Shown here piece after piece: positions 51,626 through 61,300 of a stretch of 64,000 bases of DNA (position 1 is the first letter of the stretch; each line of letters starts with the position of its first letter). A model generated the notes under the pieces. That model worked only from the letters and a program-made list of their open reading frames with translations, was not told the DNA's origin and did not search any database. The translations under genes and the position numbers were made by a program. The stretch lies in contig NZ_AP024488.1 in the NCBI RefSeq assembly GCF_021654575.1, forward strand, positions 3,433,501-3,497,500. Reading direction: 5' to 3'. The DNA is from Desulfoluna limicola (lineage in GTDB: Bacteria > Desulfobacterota > Desulfobacteria > Desulfobacterales > Desulfolunaceae).

Positions 51626-52717
51626 ATGGATATCAAGGCAAAACTCCGATACGCAGCCTTACTCTCACTTGTTCTTCTTTTGTCCTCTGCGGTGTCGATT
51701 TTGGCTGATACCACGAAAGAGGTCTCCTCGGAAACTGGGGTGTACTATACCGTAAAAAAAGGGGACACCCTCTGGGACCTTTCGCAGAAATTCAGCGACG
51801 ACCCCTTCACCTGGCCTGATCTCTGGAGTAAAAATGGCCAGTTGAGCAACCCCCACCTGATCTATCCCGGTCAGAAAATCAAGCTCATCCGCCGCAGCGA
51901 TATCGACAAATACGGCGCCAGCGGTGAAGGCCAGGCCTCTTCCGTGGATGACTCAGGGGCCATGGAAGGCACTGATGCCGTCGCCAAAGCAGAGCCCCAG
52001 AGCTACTACTATTCAAAAATTGAACGGGCCGGCTTCATGAAAAAAGAGCCGATCCACCCCCATGGTACGGTGTTTAAGCTCAAGGGAACCGACCAGTTGA
52101 TGCTGGGCGCCGGTGATATTATCTATATCGAAGGCGATCAAGAGATGCCCCTCGTTATCGGGGCACGCTACGTCACCTACCGCACCTTCACCCCTAAGGA
52201 AATGACAGCCAGGCTCTTGGATGTGGACCGAAAAAAACTAAACCGCGTCCGCGACGAGATCGGCACCCTGCACTATTTGAGCGGCGTCGTTGAGATTATA
52301 GGTGAAAAAGACGGCTTCTTTATTGCCCGTATCACGGATTCCTACCGCTCTATAAAGCTCAATGACAAGATCATGCCCTACAAGAAGCGCTCACGGCACA
52401 TTCCCATCCGTGAGGGCCTCTCCTCAATGGAAGGGGAAATTCTTATTGCTGAAGAGGGGGAGACCACCTTCGGCCAGGACATGGTAGGCTTTATCAACCG
52501 AGGTACCCGAGATGGCATCATCAAGGGGCAGGTCTACTCCGTCTACTATTACGAGAAAAAGGTATCGGATAACCTGATCAAAGGAAAATCCCTCATGGTA
52601 CCCGTTACCATCGGGAACATCCTTGTCATCGATACCCAGGAGGAGACATCCACTGTTCTGGTGACATACTCCACCCAGGGTCTCAGCCCAGGGGACTACT
52701 TCAAAGCCTCAAAATAA
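51626..52717 (+). CDS. Secreted LysM-domain protein
   Basis: A 363-residue exported protein from ATG 51626 with a GGAG site. Signal peptide LRYAALLSLVLLLSSAVSIL-A is followed by one LysM domain (residues about 37-88: YYTVKKGDTLWDLSQKFSDD, LWSKNGQLSNPHLIYPGQKI), which binds peptidoglycan. The remaining 270 residues are beta-rich with no recognised enzyme signature (YFGQDMVGFINRGTRDG-like segments). Such proteins are common in deltaproteobacteria; a cell-envelope role is likely. A strong terminator follows at 52739. Confidence 0.85.
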   Translation: MDIKAKLRYAALLSLVLLLSSAVSILADTTKEVSSETGVYYTVKKGDTLWDLSQKFSDDPFTWPDLWSKNGQLSNPHLIYPGQKIKLIRRSDIDKYGASGEGQASSVDDSGAMEGTDAVAKAEPQSYYYSKIERAGFMKKEPIHPHGTVFKLKGTDQLMLGAGDIIYIEGDQEMPLVIGARYVTYRTFTPKEMTARLLDVDRKKLNRVRDEIGTLHYLSGVVEIIGEKDGFFIARITDSYRSIKLNDKIMPYKKRSRHIPIREGLSSMEGEILIAEEGETTFGQDMVGFINRGTRDGIIKGQVYSVYYYEKKVSDNLIKGKSLMVPVTIGNILVIDTQEETSTVLVTYSTQGLSPGDYFKASK

Positions 52718-52738
52718 CCCCCCACCCGTTTCAACACC

Positions 52739-52780
52739 AAAGGGCGCCCCGAGAAAAAATTCAGGGCGCCCTTTTTTTTT
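52739..52780 (+). terminator. Intrinsic terminator after the LysM gene
   Basis: AAAGGGCGCCC and GGGCGCCCTTT form an 11-bp stem with a 14-base loop, followed by a T-tract. A strong terminator for the rightward LysM gene. Confidence 0.93.
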
Positions 52781-52800
52781 CACGTTGCCCCCAGAAGCCC

Positions 52801-53047
52801 TTATTGCGACAAAATGCCTTCGGCGGCCCTGCCAGGGGCCAAACATTCGAAAAGGTTGACAAACAGCTTTCGGGACCCATTCCTGTTCATTTAAAGGCGT
52901 CGGATAGCCGACTGTCTTCGATGTAAAGAGTAATCACCGCCTATCGCCGTTCAGCCCCAGCAGGGCGGCAACAGGGGATGCAACCGGAACGGTTTTGCAG
53001 AGCTTTTTTCAAAAAGCGACCCACCGGAGGCATTGCTGAGCAGTTAC
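52801..53047 (+). repeat. Dispersed MITE-like element, long copy D (about 247 bp)
   Basis: The right end is GCTGAGCAGTTAC (53035-53047); the left end is worn. The left block (GCCTTCGGCGGCCCTGCCAG, GGCCAAACATTCG, then GTTGACAAACAGC) and the right half (GCAGAGCTTTTTTCAAAAAG, then CGACCCACCGGAGGC) match copy C. It fills most of the gap between the LysM terminator and the pilB stop. Confidence 0.68.
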
Positions 53048-53096
53048 CCAAAAAATTCGACAAAGAGATCGTCCCCCTTTACCTTCACAGCACACC

Positions 53097-54887
53097 TCAC
53101 CCATGATTCTCCCAGGTGACCCGCAACAGCTCCTCCCACGTCGTGTTCCCAGCAAGAAGCTGCCGGATTCCGCTTTCCCTCAGGTTGACCATCCCCTCCC
53201 TGGCCGCCTGGTTGCGGATAGCCGCCACATCGGCATGCCGGGTGGTCAGCTTCCGAACCCCATCTGTAAACGGAAGGATCTCAAAAATCGCCAGACGCCC
53301 CCGATAACCGGTGCCACGACACTTGAGACACCCGGTACCCCGGGACAGGGTGAGCATCCCTTGTTTCCCCGTATCCAGGCCGAGTCCCTTCAGCTTTTCA
53401 CTTTCCATTTCATAGGTCTCCGTGCAATGAGAGCAAACCCGCCTCACAAGACGCTGGGCCACCACGCCGGCAAGGGTGGCCTGGATGATATAGGAAGGAA
53501 TCCCAATATCCAGAAGCCGGGTAATGGCAGAGGGCGCATCGTTGGTGTGAAGGGTGGAGAGAACCAGGTGGCCTGTCATGGAAGCCTGGGCGGCGTTCTC
53601 AGCCGTTTCCAAATCCCTCATCTCCCCAAGCATGATGATGTCCGGGTCCTGCCGAAGAATGTTTCTCAAAATCGTTCCGAACTTGACGCCCACCTGGGGT
53701 TGAACGGCAATCTGATTAAACTCCTCATGGACCATTTCGATGGGGTCTTCCACCGTTGTGATATTAAGTTCCGGGCTCGCCAGACGCCGAAGGGTGGAGT
53801 AAAGGGTGGTGGACTTGCCACTGCCCGTGGGCCCGCACACCAGCACAATACCATGGGGTCGGTTCACCAGCGCCTCATAACGCGCCAGGTCATCATCCGT
53901 GAACCCCAGTTTCTCAAGGTCCTGAAACATGACATCCGGATGAAGCACACGCATTACCACCTTTTCACCAAACGCCACAGGCACCGTGGACACGCGAATT
54001 TCCACCTCTGTCCCGTCTTTATCGGTCTTGATTCGCCCGTCCTGGGGCCGCCGTTTCTCTGCCATGTCCAGACGACTCAACGCCTTTATACGTGACACCA
54101 GGGCACTGTGGATGGTCTTGGGCAATTCATAAACGGTATGCAGCGCGCCGTCGATACGCATCCGAATCACGCTGACGTCTCTTTTGGGCTCAATGTGGAT
54201 ATCACTGGCACGCTGGTCAAATGCATAGCTGAAAAGGTGGTTGACGGCATTGATGATGTGATGATCAGAAGACTGAATTTCACCGTAGGAGCCTAATTTA
54301 ACAAACTGCTCCAGGTTTCCGAGATCAATCCCCGTGCCTGCGTACTGGGTATTGGCCGCAGCAATGGAAGACCTGAACCCGAAGAACTCGTTGATATACT
54401 TTTCGATGTCAGACCGGGCCGTAATCACGGGTCGAATCCGCATCTGGCTGACCCGCTTGAGGTCATCCAGAACCTCTGTATCGAAGGGGTCCGACATGGC
54501 CACGGTCAGCTCACCATCTTTCACGGCAACGGGAAGCACAAGGTGCTTCATGGCAAAGTTCTTCGGTATGGTCTTGGTGACCGTCTCCATGTTGAGCTTC
54601 AAGGGGTTAATTTTCAAGTAGTCGATGGACCACGCCTCGGACAGAGCCTGGTAAATCGCATCTTCATCCAGGGGCTCCCCCGGCCTGTCGGCCCGGTCCA
54701 TGGCCAGATGCCGAAGCACCTTGATAATATCGACCCTTGCCTCGTCCCCCTTCCGCGACAACTTCCTCACCACACTTTCCCGCATGGAAAGCACTTGCTT
54801 TGCCTGATCCTGGGAGAGATACCCTCCCTTGATCAAATGGGTCAACACAGCTTTCGGTGAAAATTTCTCTCGGGATATTGCATTCAT
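53097..54887 (-). CDS. pilB: Type IV pilus assembly ATPase PilB/GspE family
   Basis: A 596-residue hexameric extension ATPase. A GspE N-terminal domain precedes the catalytic core with Walker A GPTGSGKST (about 351-359), an Asp box in ITTVEDPIEMVHEEFNQI, Walker B RQDPDIIMLGEMRDLETAE, a His box in STLHTNDAPSAITRL, and a CX2C...CX2C zinc motif (VCSHCTETYE, CLKCRGTGYRG). That motif separates pilus/secretion ATPases of this class from PilT. It is transcribed leftward, away from the pilin operon; pilC and the major pilin were not found in the window. Confidence 0.93.
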   Translation of the reverse strand: MNAISREKFSPKAVLTHLIKGGYLSQDQAKQVLSMRESVVRKLSRKGDEARVDIIKVLRHLAMDRADRPGEPLDEDAIYQALSEAWSIDYLKINPLKLNMETVTKTIPKNFAMKHLVLPVAVKDGELTVAMSDPFDTEVLDDLKRVSQMRIRPVITARSDIEKYINEFFGFRSSIAAANTQYAGTGIDLGNLEQFVKLGSYGEIQSSDHHIINAVNHLFSYAFDQRASDIHIEPKRDVSVIRMRIDGALHTVYELPKTIHSALVSRIKALSRLDMAEKRRPQDGRIKTDKDGTEVEIRVSTVPVAFGEKVVMRVLHPDVMFQDLEKLGFTDDDLARYEALVNRPHGIVLVCGPTGSGKSTTLYSTLRRLASPELNITTVEDPIEMVHEEFNQIAVQPQVGVKFGTILRNILRQDPDIIMLGEMRDLETAENAAQASMTGHLVLSTLHTNDAPSAITRLLDIGIPSYIIQATLAGVVAQRLVRRVCSHCTETYEMESEKLKGLGLDTGKQGMLTLSRGTGCLKCRGTGYRGRLAIFEILPFTDGVRKLTTRHADVAAIRNQAAREGMVNLRESGIRQLLAGNTTWEELLRVTWENHG

Positions 54888-55039
54888 GACGGAGAAAGCT
54901 CCTTAATTTATACCTAATAAAAGAGGGGGGGCGGCCTAAGGGCTGCCGGGGCATGCCAGCAGAGCAAGAAGCCCGATAACACATCAACTTATACTTCCAG
55001 AATGGATGGGATCAGGCAAGGCTACACCCAGAAATTTTC

Positions 55040-55238
55040 GTAACTATTCAGCGATCCCTCCGGCGGCCCTGCCGGGGCCCAAACGCTTGAAAAGTTGGAC
55101 AAACAGGGCTTAATGGACGAACCCGATAAATTCCTATTTGAAGGCGGGTATAATTTGCCCTGAGGGACGAGGGGCAAAGCGCATCCGCTACCTGCCACCT
55201 TGTCGCCGGAGGCCGCTTGTTGGGAGCTGAATCATGCC
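55040..55238 (+). repeat. Dispersed MITE-like element, copy E (199 bp)
   Basis: The left end is a perfect GTAACTATTCAGC; the right end is decayed (GCTGAATCATGCC). The left block (CCTCCGGCGGCCCTGCCGG, GGCCCAAACGCTTG, AAAAGTTGGACAAACAGG) is followed by the internal module GAGGGACGAGGGGCAAAGCG and the right block CACCTTGTCGCCGGAGGC. Confidence 0.75.
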
Positions 55239-55819
55239 CCTTTTTTTAAACCATGGAGGCCCCATCAAATAAACTCAAAAACAGATCACCCCCAATAATT
55301 GCCCCCATGCATCCCCCTGTAACCGCTGTTTTTATAACACGGATGGCACTGGAACAACAGGCAGCGCCCCACAAGTCTATTAAATTATTTTACACACGCC
55401 AATTACTCTTTAGTTATCAGACAATTAAAACACAAACACCGAAGCTATTGCTCATTTTATCTTAAAATAATTTACACCTCGGTATGCAGATAACATTCCC
55501 GAAGTAACGAGCACTCATCTCGAGAAACACTCACCCCGCTACTTTTTAAAAAGGCGCAAACCATTGGTATACAGCACTCTGGAGAGATTATAGTCATTCC
55601 ACATCAATCCCCTACTCCTGCTCCACCGAAAAACATCCCTCGTTTTCTCATATTCTCTTACCAAAAATCCAAAGTCTAAAATAACTAAATGCTCAAATCA
55701 CCGTCAAGTCGCATATAAAAAACTTAGTTTCTATATTTTTTTAATGTTCTCATTAACCCCCATTGTACAGGGATCTCAAGGGCATTCACCACGACATGAG
55801 AACATCCATAAAAAATCAA

Positions 55820-55835
55820 TGGCATACATTTTGTA
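55820..55835 (+). promoter_or_regulatory. Candidate sigma-54 promoter upstream of the pilin operon
   Basis: TGGCAT-ACATT-TTGTA fits the -24/-12 layout (GG, ten bases, G-T) with one mismatch in each element relative to TGGCAC-N5-TTGCA. It lies about 45 bp before the pseudopilin ATG. Pilin operons are often sigma-54-dependent, but this single site is only suggestive. Confidence 0.35.
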
Positions 55836-55880
55836 TTGTAAATCGAGGCTAACAAACCCGTAACCAAGGAAGCGACCAGC

Positions 55881-56351
55881 ATGAGACGAGCAGATGGATT
55901 TACCTTAATCGAACTGATGGTGACCGTAGCCATGGTGGCTGTTCTCGCAACCCTTGCCGTCAGCGGCTACTCACGCCTTATCGAAGGGGCCAGGCTTGCC
56001 ACTGCCGCAGGCGACCTCAGGGCGGACCTGGAGCTGGCCAAATTAACCGCCATCCGAAGGCATGTCACCGTTCTGGCTTACTTTAATGGCGGAGCCGGAA
56101 AAAACGGCAGCTACACCCTTTGGGTTGACACCAAAGATGGCGAGGAAATCCTCACGCGCACCATGCCTGAAAAGGTGCTGTTAACAACGGGCACCCCCCC
56201 CATCGGGTTCAACACCATGGGGATCGCAAGTGCAACGGGCCAAATCGAAGTGCATACGACCGACAACGCCAAATACAAACGCATTTCCGTGTCCGCCGCC
56301 GGGAACATCAAGACGGAGCGCAGCACAGACGGCACCCACTGGGAGGGTTGA
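55881..56351 (+). CDS. Type IV pilus minor pilin FimT/GspH family
   Basis: A 156-residue prepilin with leader MRRADG-FTLIELMVTVAMV; the peptidase should cleave after Gly6, and Glu5 of the mature helix is present. The GspH-type C-terminal domain is beta-rich. It starts at ATG 55881 after AAGGA. Minor pilins of this class prime pilus assembly. First gene of the operon with pilW, pilV, pilX and pilY1. Confidence 0.9.
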   Translation: MRRADGFTLIELMVTVAMVAVLATLAVSGYSRLIEGARLATAAGDLRADLELAKLTAIRRHVTVLAYFNGGAGKNGSYTLWVDTKDGEEILTRTMPEKVLLTTGTPPIGFNTMGIASATGQIEVHTTDNAKYKRISVSAAGNIKTERSTDGTHWEG

Positions 56352-56352
56352 T

Positions 56353-57012
56353 ATGCAATACATTCACACACACACAGGTAAGAACAATCAGGGCCTCACC
56401 CTGGTGGAGCTCATCGTGGCCATGGCCATGGCCACCATTGTCTCGGTGGCACTGGTGTCCATCTTTACAACTCAGTCCCGAACCCAAGCCGCCCAGGAGA
56501 ACATCATCTCCATGCAGCAGAACCTGAGGGCCGCCCTTTATCTTATGGGGCGCGACCTCCGGATGGCGGGGTATCGAGGGCCTGACCCCGCAAGCGCCCC
56601 AGCGGCGGGCTTTCTCACGGCCACCGCCAGCGCCATCTCCTTTACCATGGTCGATGATGCCACCAACGCCCTCACTACCGTCTCTTACGAGTATTTTGAC
56701 TCGGATGGGGATGATGTCAACGATGCCATCCGCAGAAGCGACGGAGCCACGACCAATGAGCTTGTCGCCGAAAACATCGATGGCGTGGAGTTTTACTACA
56801 CCCTTGAAAGCGGCGCCCAGACAACCACACCGACCACCCTCGGCAACATCCGGTCTGTGGACATTACCATCCTGGCACGCACCAACCGAAACGACCGGGA
56901 CTTTTCAAACACCACCACCTACACCCCGGCATCAGGGATCCCATGGGGCCCGTACGATGACGGCCGAAGGCGACGAATCGGCGAAGGGGTCGTCCTTTTC
57001 CGAAACATATGA
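56353..57012 (+). CDS. pilW: Type IV pilus minor pilin PilW family
   Basis: A 219-residue prepilin, starting one base after the preceding stop at ATG 56353 with a GGAGGG site. The leader ends NNQG-LTLVELIVAMAMATI. The body shows NLRAALYLMGRDLRMAGYRG, a hallmark of PilW-type minor pilins, and an Asp-rich patch SDGDDVND that could bind calcium. It belongs to the primer complex below the PilY1 tip protein. Confidence 0.9.
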   Translation: MQYIHTHTGKNNQGLTLVELIVAMAMATIVSVALVSIFTTQSRTQAAQENIISMQQNLRAALYLMGRDLRMAGYRGPDPASAPAAGFLTATASAISFTMVDDATNALTTVSYEYFDSDGDDVNDAIRRSDGATTNELVAENIDGVEFYYTLESGAQTTTPTTLGNIRSVDITILARTNRNDRDFSNTTTYTPASGIPWGPYDDGRRRRIGEGVVLFRNI

Positions 57013-57045
57013 TCCCCTATGCATAAAACCAATGAGGAACAGCCC

Positions 57046-57447
57046 ATGCTCACTGCGAACACGATAAAAAAGCAGCCCCCCCCTCTCACCGACGAGGGGT
57101 TTACCCTCATCGAAGTGATGGTGGCCCTGGTGATCTTCGCCTTCGGCATTCTCGCCGTGCTGGGCATGCAGACCACCGCCATCCGGGGCGGGTACCAGTC
57201 CAACAACCTGACGCGAGCCGCCAGCATCGGGGCCAACACCATCGAAGGGTTCATTCGCCAGGAGTATGCTTACCTTGCCGACGGCAACGATACAGTTGAC
57301 GGGAAATACACCCTGAACTGGGACGTCACGGAAAACACCACCGGTGAATTATCGAATACCAAAGCCGTGAACCTCACGGTGCAGTGGGCAGAGGGAGGGC
57401 GAACCCATCAGGTCGCCTATGAATTTCTCCTGGCACAGGACATTTGA
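57046..57447 (+). CDS. pilV: Type IV pilus minor pilin PilV family
   Basis: A 133-residue prepilin from ATG 57046, which has a GAGGA site; the ATG at 57019 does not. The leader ends LTDEG-FTLIEVMVALVIFA, followed by GILAVLGMQTTAIRGGYQSN. The size and motif fit PilV, a minor pilin of the tip complex. It sits between pilW and pilX. Confidence 0.9.
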   Translation: MLTANTIKKQPPPLTDEGFTLIEVMVALVIFAFGILAVLGMQTTAIRGGYQSNNLTRAASIGANTIEGFIRQEYAYLADGNDTVDGKYTLNWDVTENTTGELSNTKAVNLTVQWAEGGRTHQVAYEFLLAQDI

Positions 57448-57501
57448 CACATGACAGCAACCAGCTCCCATGGCTCACAACGCAACCCACAGGAGTCACC
57501 C

Positions 57502-58029
57502 ATGACACACACCTCAAACGCACTCACCAACGAAGAAGGCTCCATCCTGCTCCTGGCCCTGGTGCTTCTCATTCTCCTGACCATTGCCGGGCTGGGCATC
57601 TTAAGCACCACCGACACCGATCTCCAGGTCACCCAAAACGACCGGTGTTTCAAACAAAACCTTACCCGGGCAGAATCAGCCGTCATGGAAGCAGCGCAGA
57701 TCATTGCCTACTACGAATCGGAGGACTCCAAACTAAGGCCCACGGAAGCCAATGCACTCCTGTGGATCGAGGCCTCAGGTTTTGAGCCCTTCGAGGACAA
57801 CAACTGGCGGTATGAGGCCTCTGCAGGTGGAGATCCCCAAACGGCGCAGCACTCAAAACAGTTCACTGACAGGCTCTCCGGGTACACCGCAATCTATGAG
57901 GGCATTGCCCCGGGCGCCTCCATCGACCTGTCGAACCCCACAACCATGAGGCAGTATGAGGTTGTCGGCCGTGCCGAACAATGCAACGGCCTGCTGGATG
58001 TCATTGCCGGCTACCGCATTCGATTTTAG
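57502..58029 (+). CDS. pilX: Type IV pilus assembly protein PilX
   Basis: A 175-residue protein from ATG 57502 after AGGAG. Its N-terminal segment NEEGSILLLALVLLILLTIA with GLGILSTTDTDLQ is typical of PilX N-terminal domains (no classical FTLIE leader). PilX helps anchor PilY1 and the minor pilins at the pilus tip. It is followed after 327 bp by pilY1, the gap being occupied by a dispersed repeat. Confidence 0.86.
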   Translation: MTHTSNALTNEEGSILLLALVLLILLTIAGLGILSTTDTDLQVTQNDRCFKQNLTRAESAVMEAAQIIAYYESEDSKLRPTEANALLWIEASGFEPFEDNNWRYEASAGGDPQTAQHSKQFTDRLSGYTAIYEGIAPGASIDLSNPTTMRQYEVVGRAEQCNGLLDVIAGYRIRF

Positions 58030-58189
58030 TTCATCCGTCCCGGACGGTCGATTGTGTAACGGGTCATCCCCTGCTGGCTTAAAAACCCATTTCCGCGCCC
58101 CAGCCGAAGCCAGTTGATTTTGGCCTGATCCAAAACAACGGATGTGACAAGCGATTTTCTACATAAACTTAAGTGATGAGATTTTTTCC

Positions 58190-58308
58190 GAGGGCAACGC
58201 CCGTCAACGAATGTGTTCTCCCTGAGGAACGAAGGGGGAGACCTTTCGCAACCTGCTTTCGAGGTGACACACCCGGCCGCCGGAGGCAACTTCAAGCTGA
58301 ATCGTTAC
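58190..58308 (+). repeat. Dispersed element, right-half copy
   Basis: Internal module (CGTCAACGAATGTGTTCTCC, GAGGAACGAAGGGGGAGACC) then GAGGTGACACACCCGGCCGC and the right end GCTGAATCGTTAC (58296-58308). The left block is missing. It lies inside the pilX-pilY1 gap, so the operon is interrupted by the element. Nothing else is recognised between 58030 and 58355. Confidence 0.62.
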
Positions 58309-58355
58309 TTTTTTAAAGTATCAATCACATCTCAATGGAGAATGGAGGAAAGAAC

Positions 58356-61300
58356 ATGGGCAACCACACTCACCCCATACACGCCACTGGCCGGTCCCTG
58401 CCCTTTGCGCCGCGTCTCGCCGGCCTGGCCCTGCTTTGCCTGATAAGCCTCTTTATCCTGGGCCCTGTGCCTTCTGCCCATGGTGTTGGCCTGCCTTACA
58501 ATGAGAACTTTAACTACCCAAAGAATTCCGGCCTGCCCTCAGAATGGTTGATCCAAGACCAGGATAACACCGAGGAGTCTTATCATAACATTCGAAAAAA
58601 AAATCACCCTCCCAAGAACGACCTTCGTATCGTCTCCGGGGGCGATGACCCGTTGAAGCACTACTACACCGTGTATCTTGACGAAATAACCGGTAACTTT
58701 GCTGCCACCATCCAAATCACAGGCCTCGACAACACAACGTCAAGCACCAAAGCTGGGCTCATTGTCCAGAACAACCTGGGCACTGATGCCAACAACAAGG
58801 CCCACATCCAGGTGGCTGTAAACCGAACTTCCGGCTACATGATGCTTTTTGACGACAACGGTGACGGCACGGCCGACCAATCGTTTACCCGTGAAGCCAC
58901 TGTTGCCCCCCCCAATGTCTGGCTAAAGCTTATACGCAGTGACAACACCTTTACAGGATTCTACAGCACCGACGGCACAACCTGGGAAACCCTGGGAACC
59001 GTCGCCTCCACCATGGCCGAATCCGACCTGAATGTTGGACTTTTTGGTTACTCCGGGCAAAAATCATGGTGGCTCTGGAATCGAAAAAGCACCTCATATT
59101 TCGACAACTTTACCCTTACTGACGACGCAGCCACCTACGTCTACTATCAAGACTCCGATGGGGACACCTATGGCGACTCATCAACCTCTATTGTCACAAG
59201 CACAGACACAGCTCCTTCCGGTTATGTCGATGACAACACCGACTGCGATGACACGGACGCCACGATCCATCCGGGAGCCACAGAGCTGTGTGATGGCAAA
59301 GACAACAACTGCGACGGCGACACCGATGAGGGCCTCTCCACCATCACCTACTACTGGGATGGAGACGGGGACGGGTACGGAACGATCACCAACACACGTC
59401 AAGGGTGCACCTCAACGGGCGTCGACAACTGGGTCACCCAGGGCGGAGACTGCAATGACAACAACTATCTCATCAACCCGGGTGCCGCCGACATCTGCGG
59501 CAACAACATCAACGAAGACTGCGCGGGCGGCGATGCTGTCTGCTTTTCAGACACCATCTGTGAGACCATCTCCGATATCCCATTGAGCGTCACCATCGGC
59601 GGTTCCCCTGCCATCATCATGTTTATCCTGGACGACTCCGGAAGCATGGAGTGGAGCGTCATGTGCGCTGAAGACGAGGGGCGATTCAACGGACTCGATG
59701 AGTACACCGACAACTACTCCAGGCCCCGCTGGAAATCGCAGTATCACGGATACAACCGCATCTACTACAACCCCGGCACCACCTATGAGCCCTGGCCGGA
59801 CTCGCAATCATACACATTTACCGACGCTGATTTTGCATCCGTGGCCAAGCACCCCATGGGGTTCCCATCCGAAGCCCTGAAAAACGAAAACCATGGCAGC
59901 AGCACCATCAGCCTGACCCGGGAATTTGACACCATCGATGGAAAGACCATCACATTCGGACACTACTACGTAACCTCCACAGTCGACAGCCAACCCTACC
60001 TCATCGACCTTGGCAGCGACAGTTCCGGCCCCGCCTACTACAGAGTCACCCAAAGCCGGGGTGATTCTGAGGACCACTACCGGACGGTGGATAGCCTGGC
60101 CAGCATCACGCCAGCCGAGGCGGCCCAAAAAAAAGTCGCCATCGGCAGCACCTTCGCCATTGCCAAAACAAACTTCGCCAACTGGTTTACCTACCACCGA
60201 ACCCGGGAAACCGCCACCAAGGCCGCACTGGCCCTGGCCCTTCAGGACCTTTCAGGTATCAAGGTGGGCATCCACACCCTGAACCACTCCGTCATCAGGC
60301 CTGCCACCCCCATCAACAGCGAAACGGATGTAAAAGCGTTTCTCGATCATGTCTACGATGTGGACAGGGACGGCCCCACCCCCATGAAGCTCGCCTTAGA
60401 GGCTGTGGGGCAATACTTTGATGCCACTGACGGGGGATTGCATGGCGGCATCGGCGACGGCACCAGCCCCTTCAGCTTATCAACAGACGGAGGAAACTGC
60501 CAACAGGCCTTTGCCATTCTCATGACCGACGGCTACGGCAACGGCGGAGCCCCCAGAAATGAAGTGGGCAACGCCGACGGCGACAACAACTCGGATTGGG
60601 ATGGCACAGGAACGGACGGCGAGAACGCAACGAGCAGCGAATTCTACGGAAAAGATTCCAAAAGGCTTCCCGATATTGCCATGTACTACTACGAGCGTGA
60701 CCTTGTCACCACCCTGGACAATGAGGTGCCTGTACAGGACCCCGATTACGAAGCCACCCACCAACGAATGGTGACCTACACCGTCGCCTTCGGCGTCCAG
60801 GGCGAGAACGACCCGGCGGACTACCCCGACTGCCCGCCGAGCCACCCGGACAACCCCCTTAACTGCCCCACCTGGCCCTCCGGCGGTACCAACGAGGTGA
60901 AGGTTGATGAACTGTGGCATGCCGCGGTGAACGGAAGGGGGAAATACATCAACACCGGCAGCCCCCAGGAACTCTCCGATGCCATCAACACTGTTTTGAA
61001 TGACATCACACGCAGAACAGGCACCGCCGCTTCCGTTGCGGTGAGCTCCGAAAAACTCGACACCGGGCTGGTCATTTACCAGGGGTATTTTGACAGCGGG
61101 GACTGGTCAGGAAACCTGGAAGCCTACAATGTGGACTCTGACGGCGTGGTGGATCTCACCCCCGAATGGAGCGCGAAAACCCAGCTGGATGCTGTTGGCT
61201 GGGGGGACCGGATAATTTTCACAAAAAATGATTCAACGGGCGACACCACACCCTTCCGGACGAGAAGCAGCCTTTCGGCCGCCCAGGGTGGCTACCTGAC

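Larger units (their letters stand above)
54888..55880. other. Long divergent region between pilB and the pilin operon
   Basis: About 990 bp without a gene I can defend. The left third holds a full dispersed repeat (55040-55238). The rest, from 55.24 to 55.88 kb, is markedly A+T-rich and contains a sigma-54-like promoter at 55820-55835. No tRNA, small protein gene or riboswitch was recognised. Confidence 0.5.
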
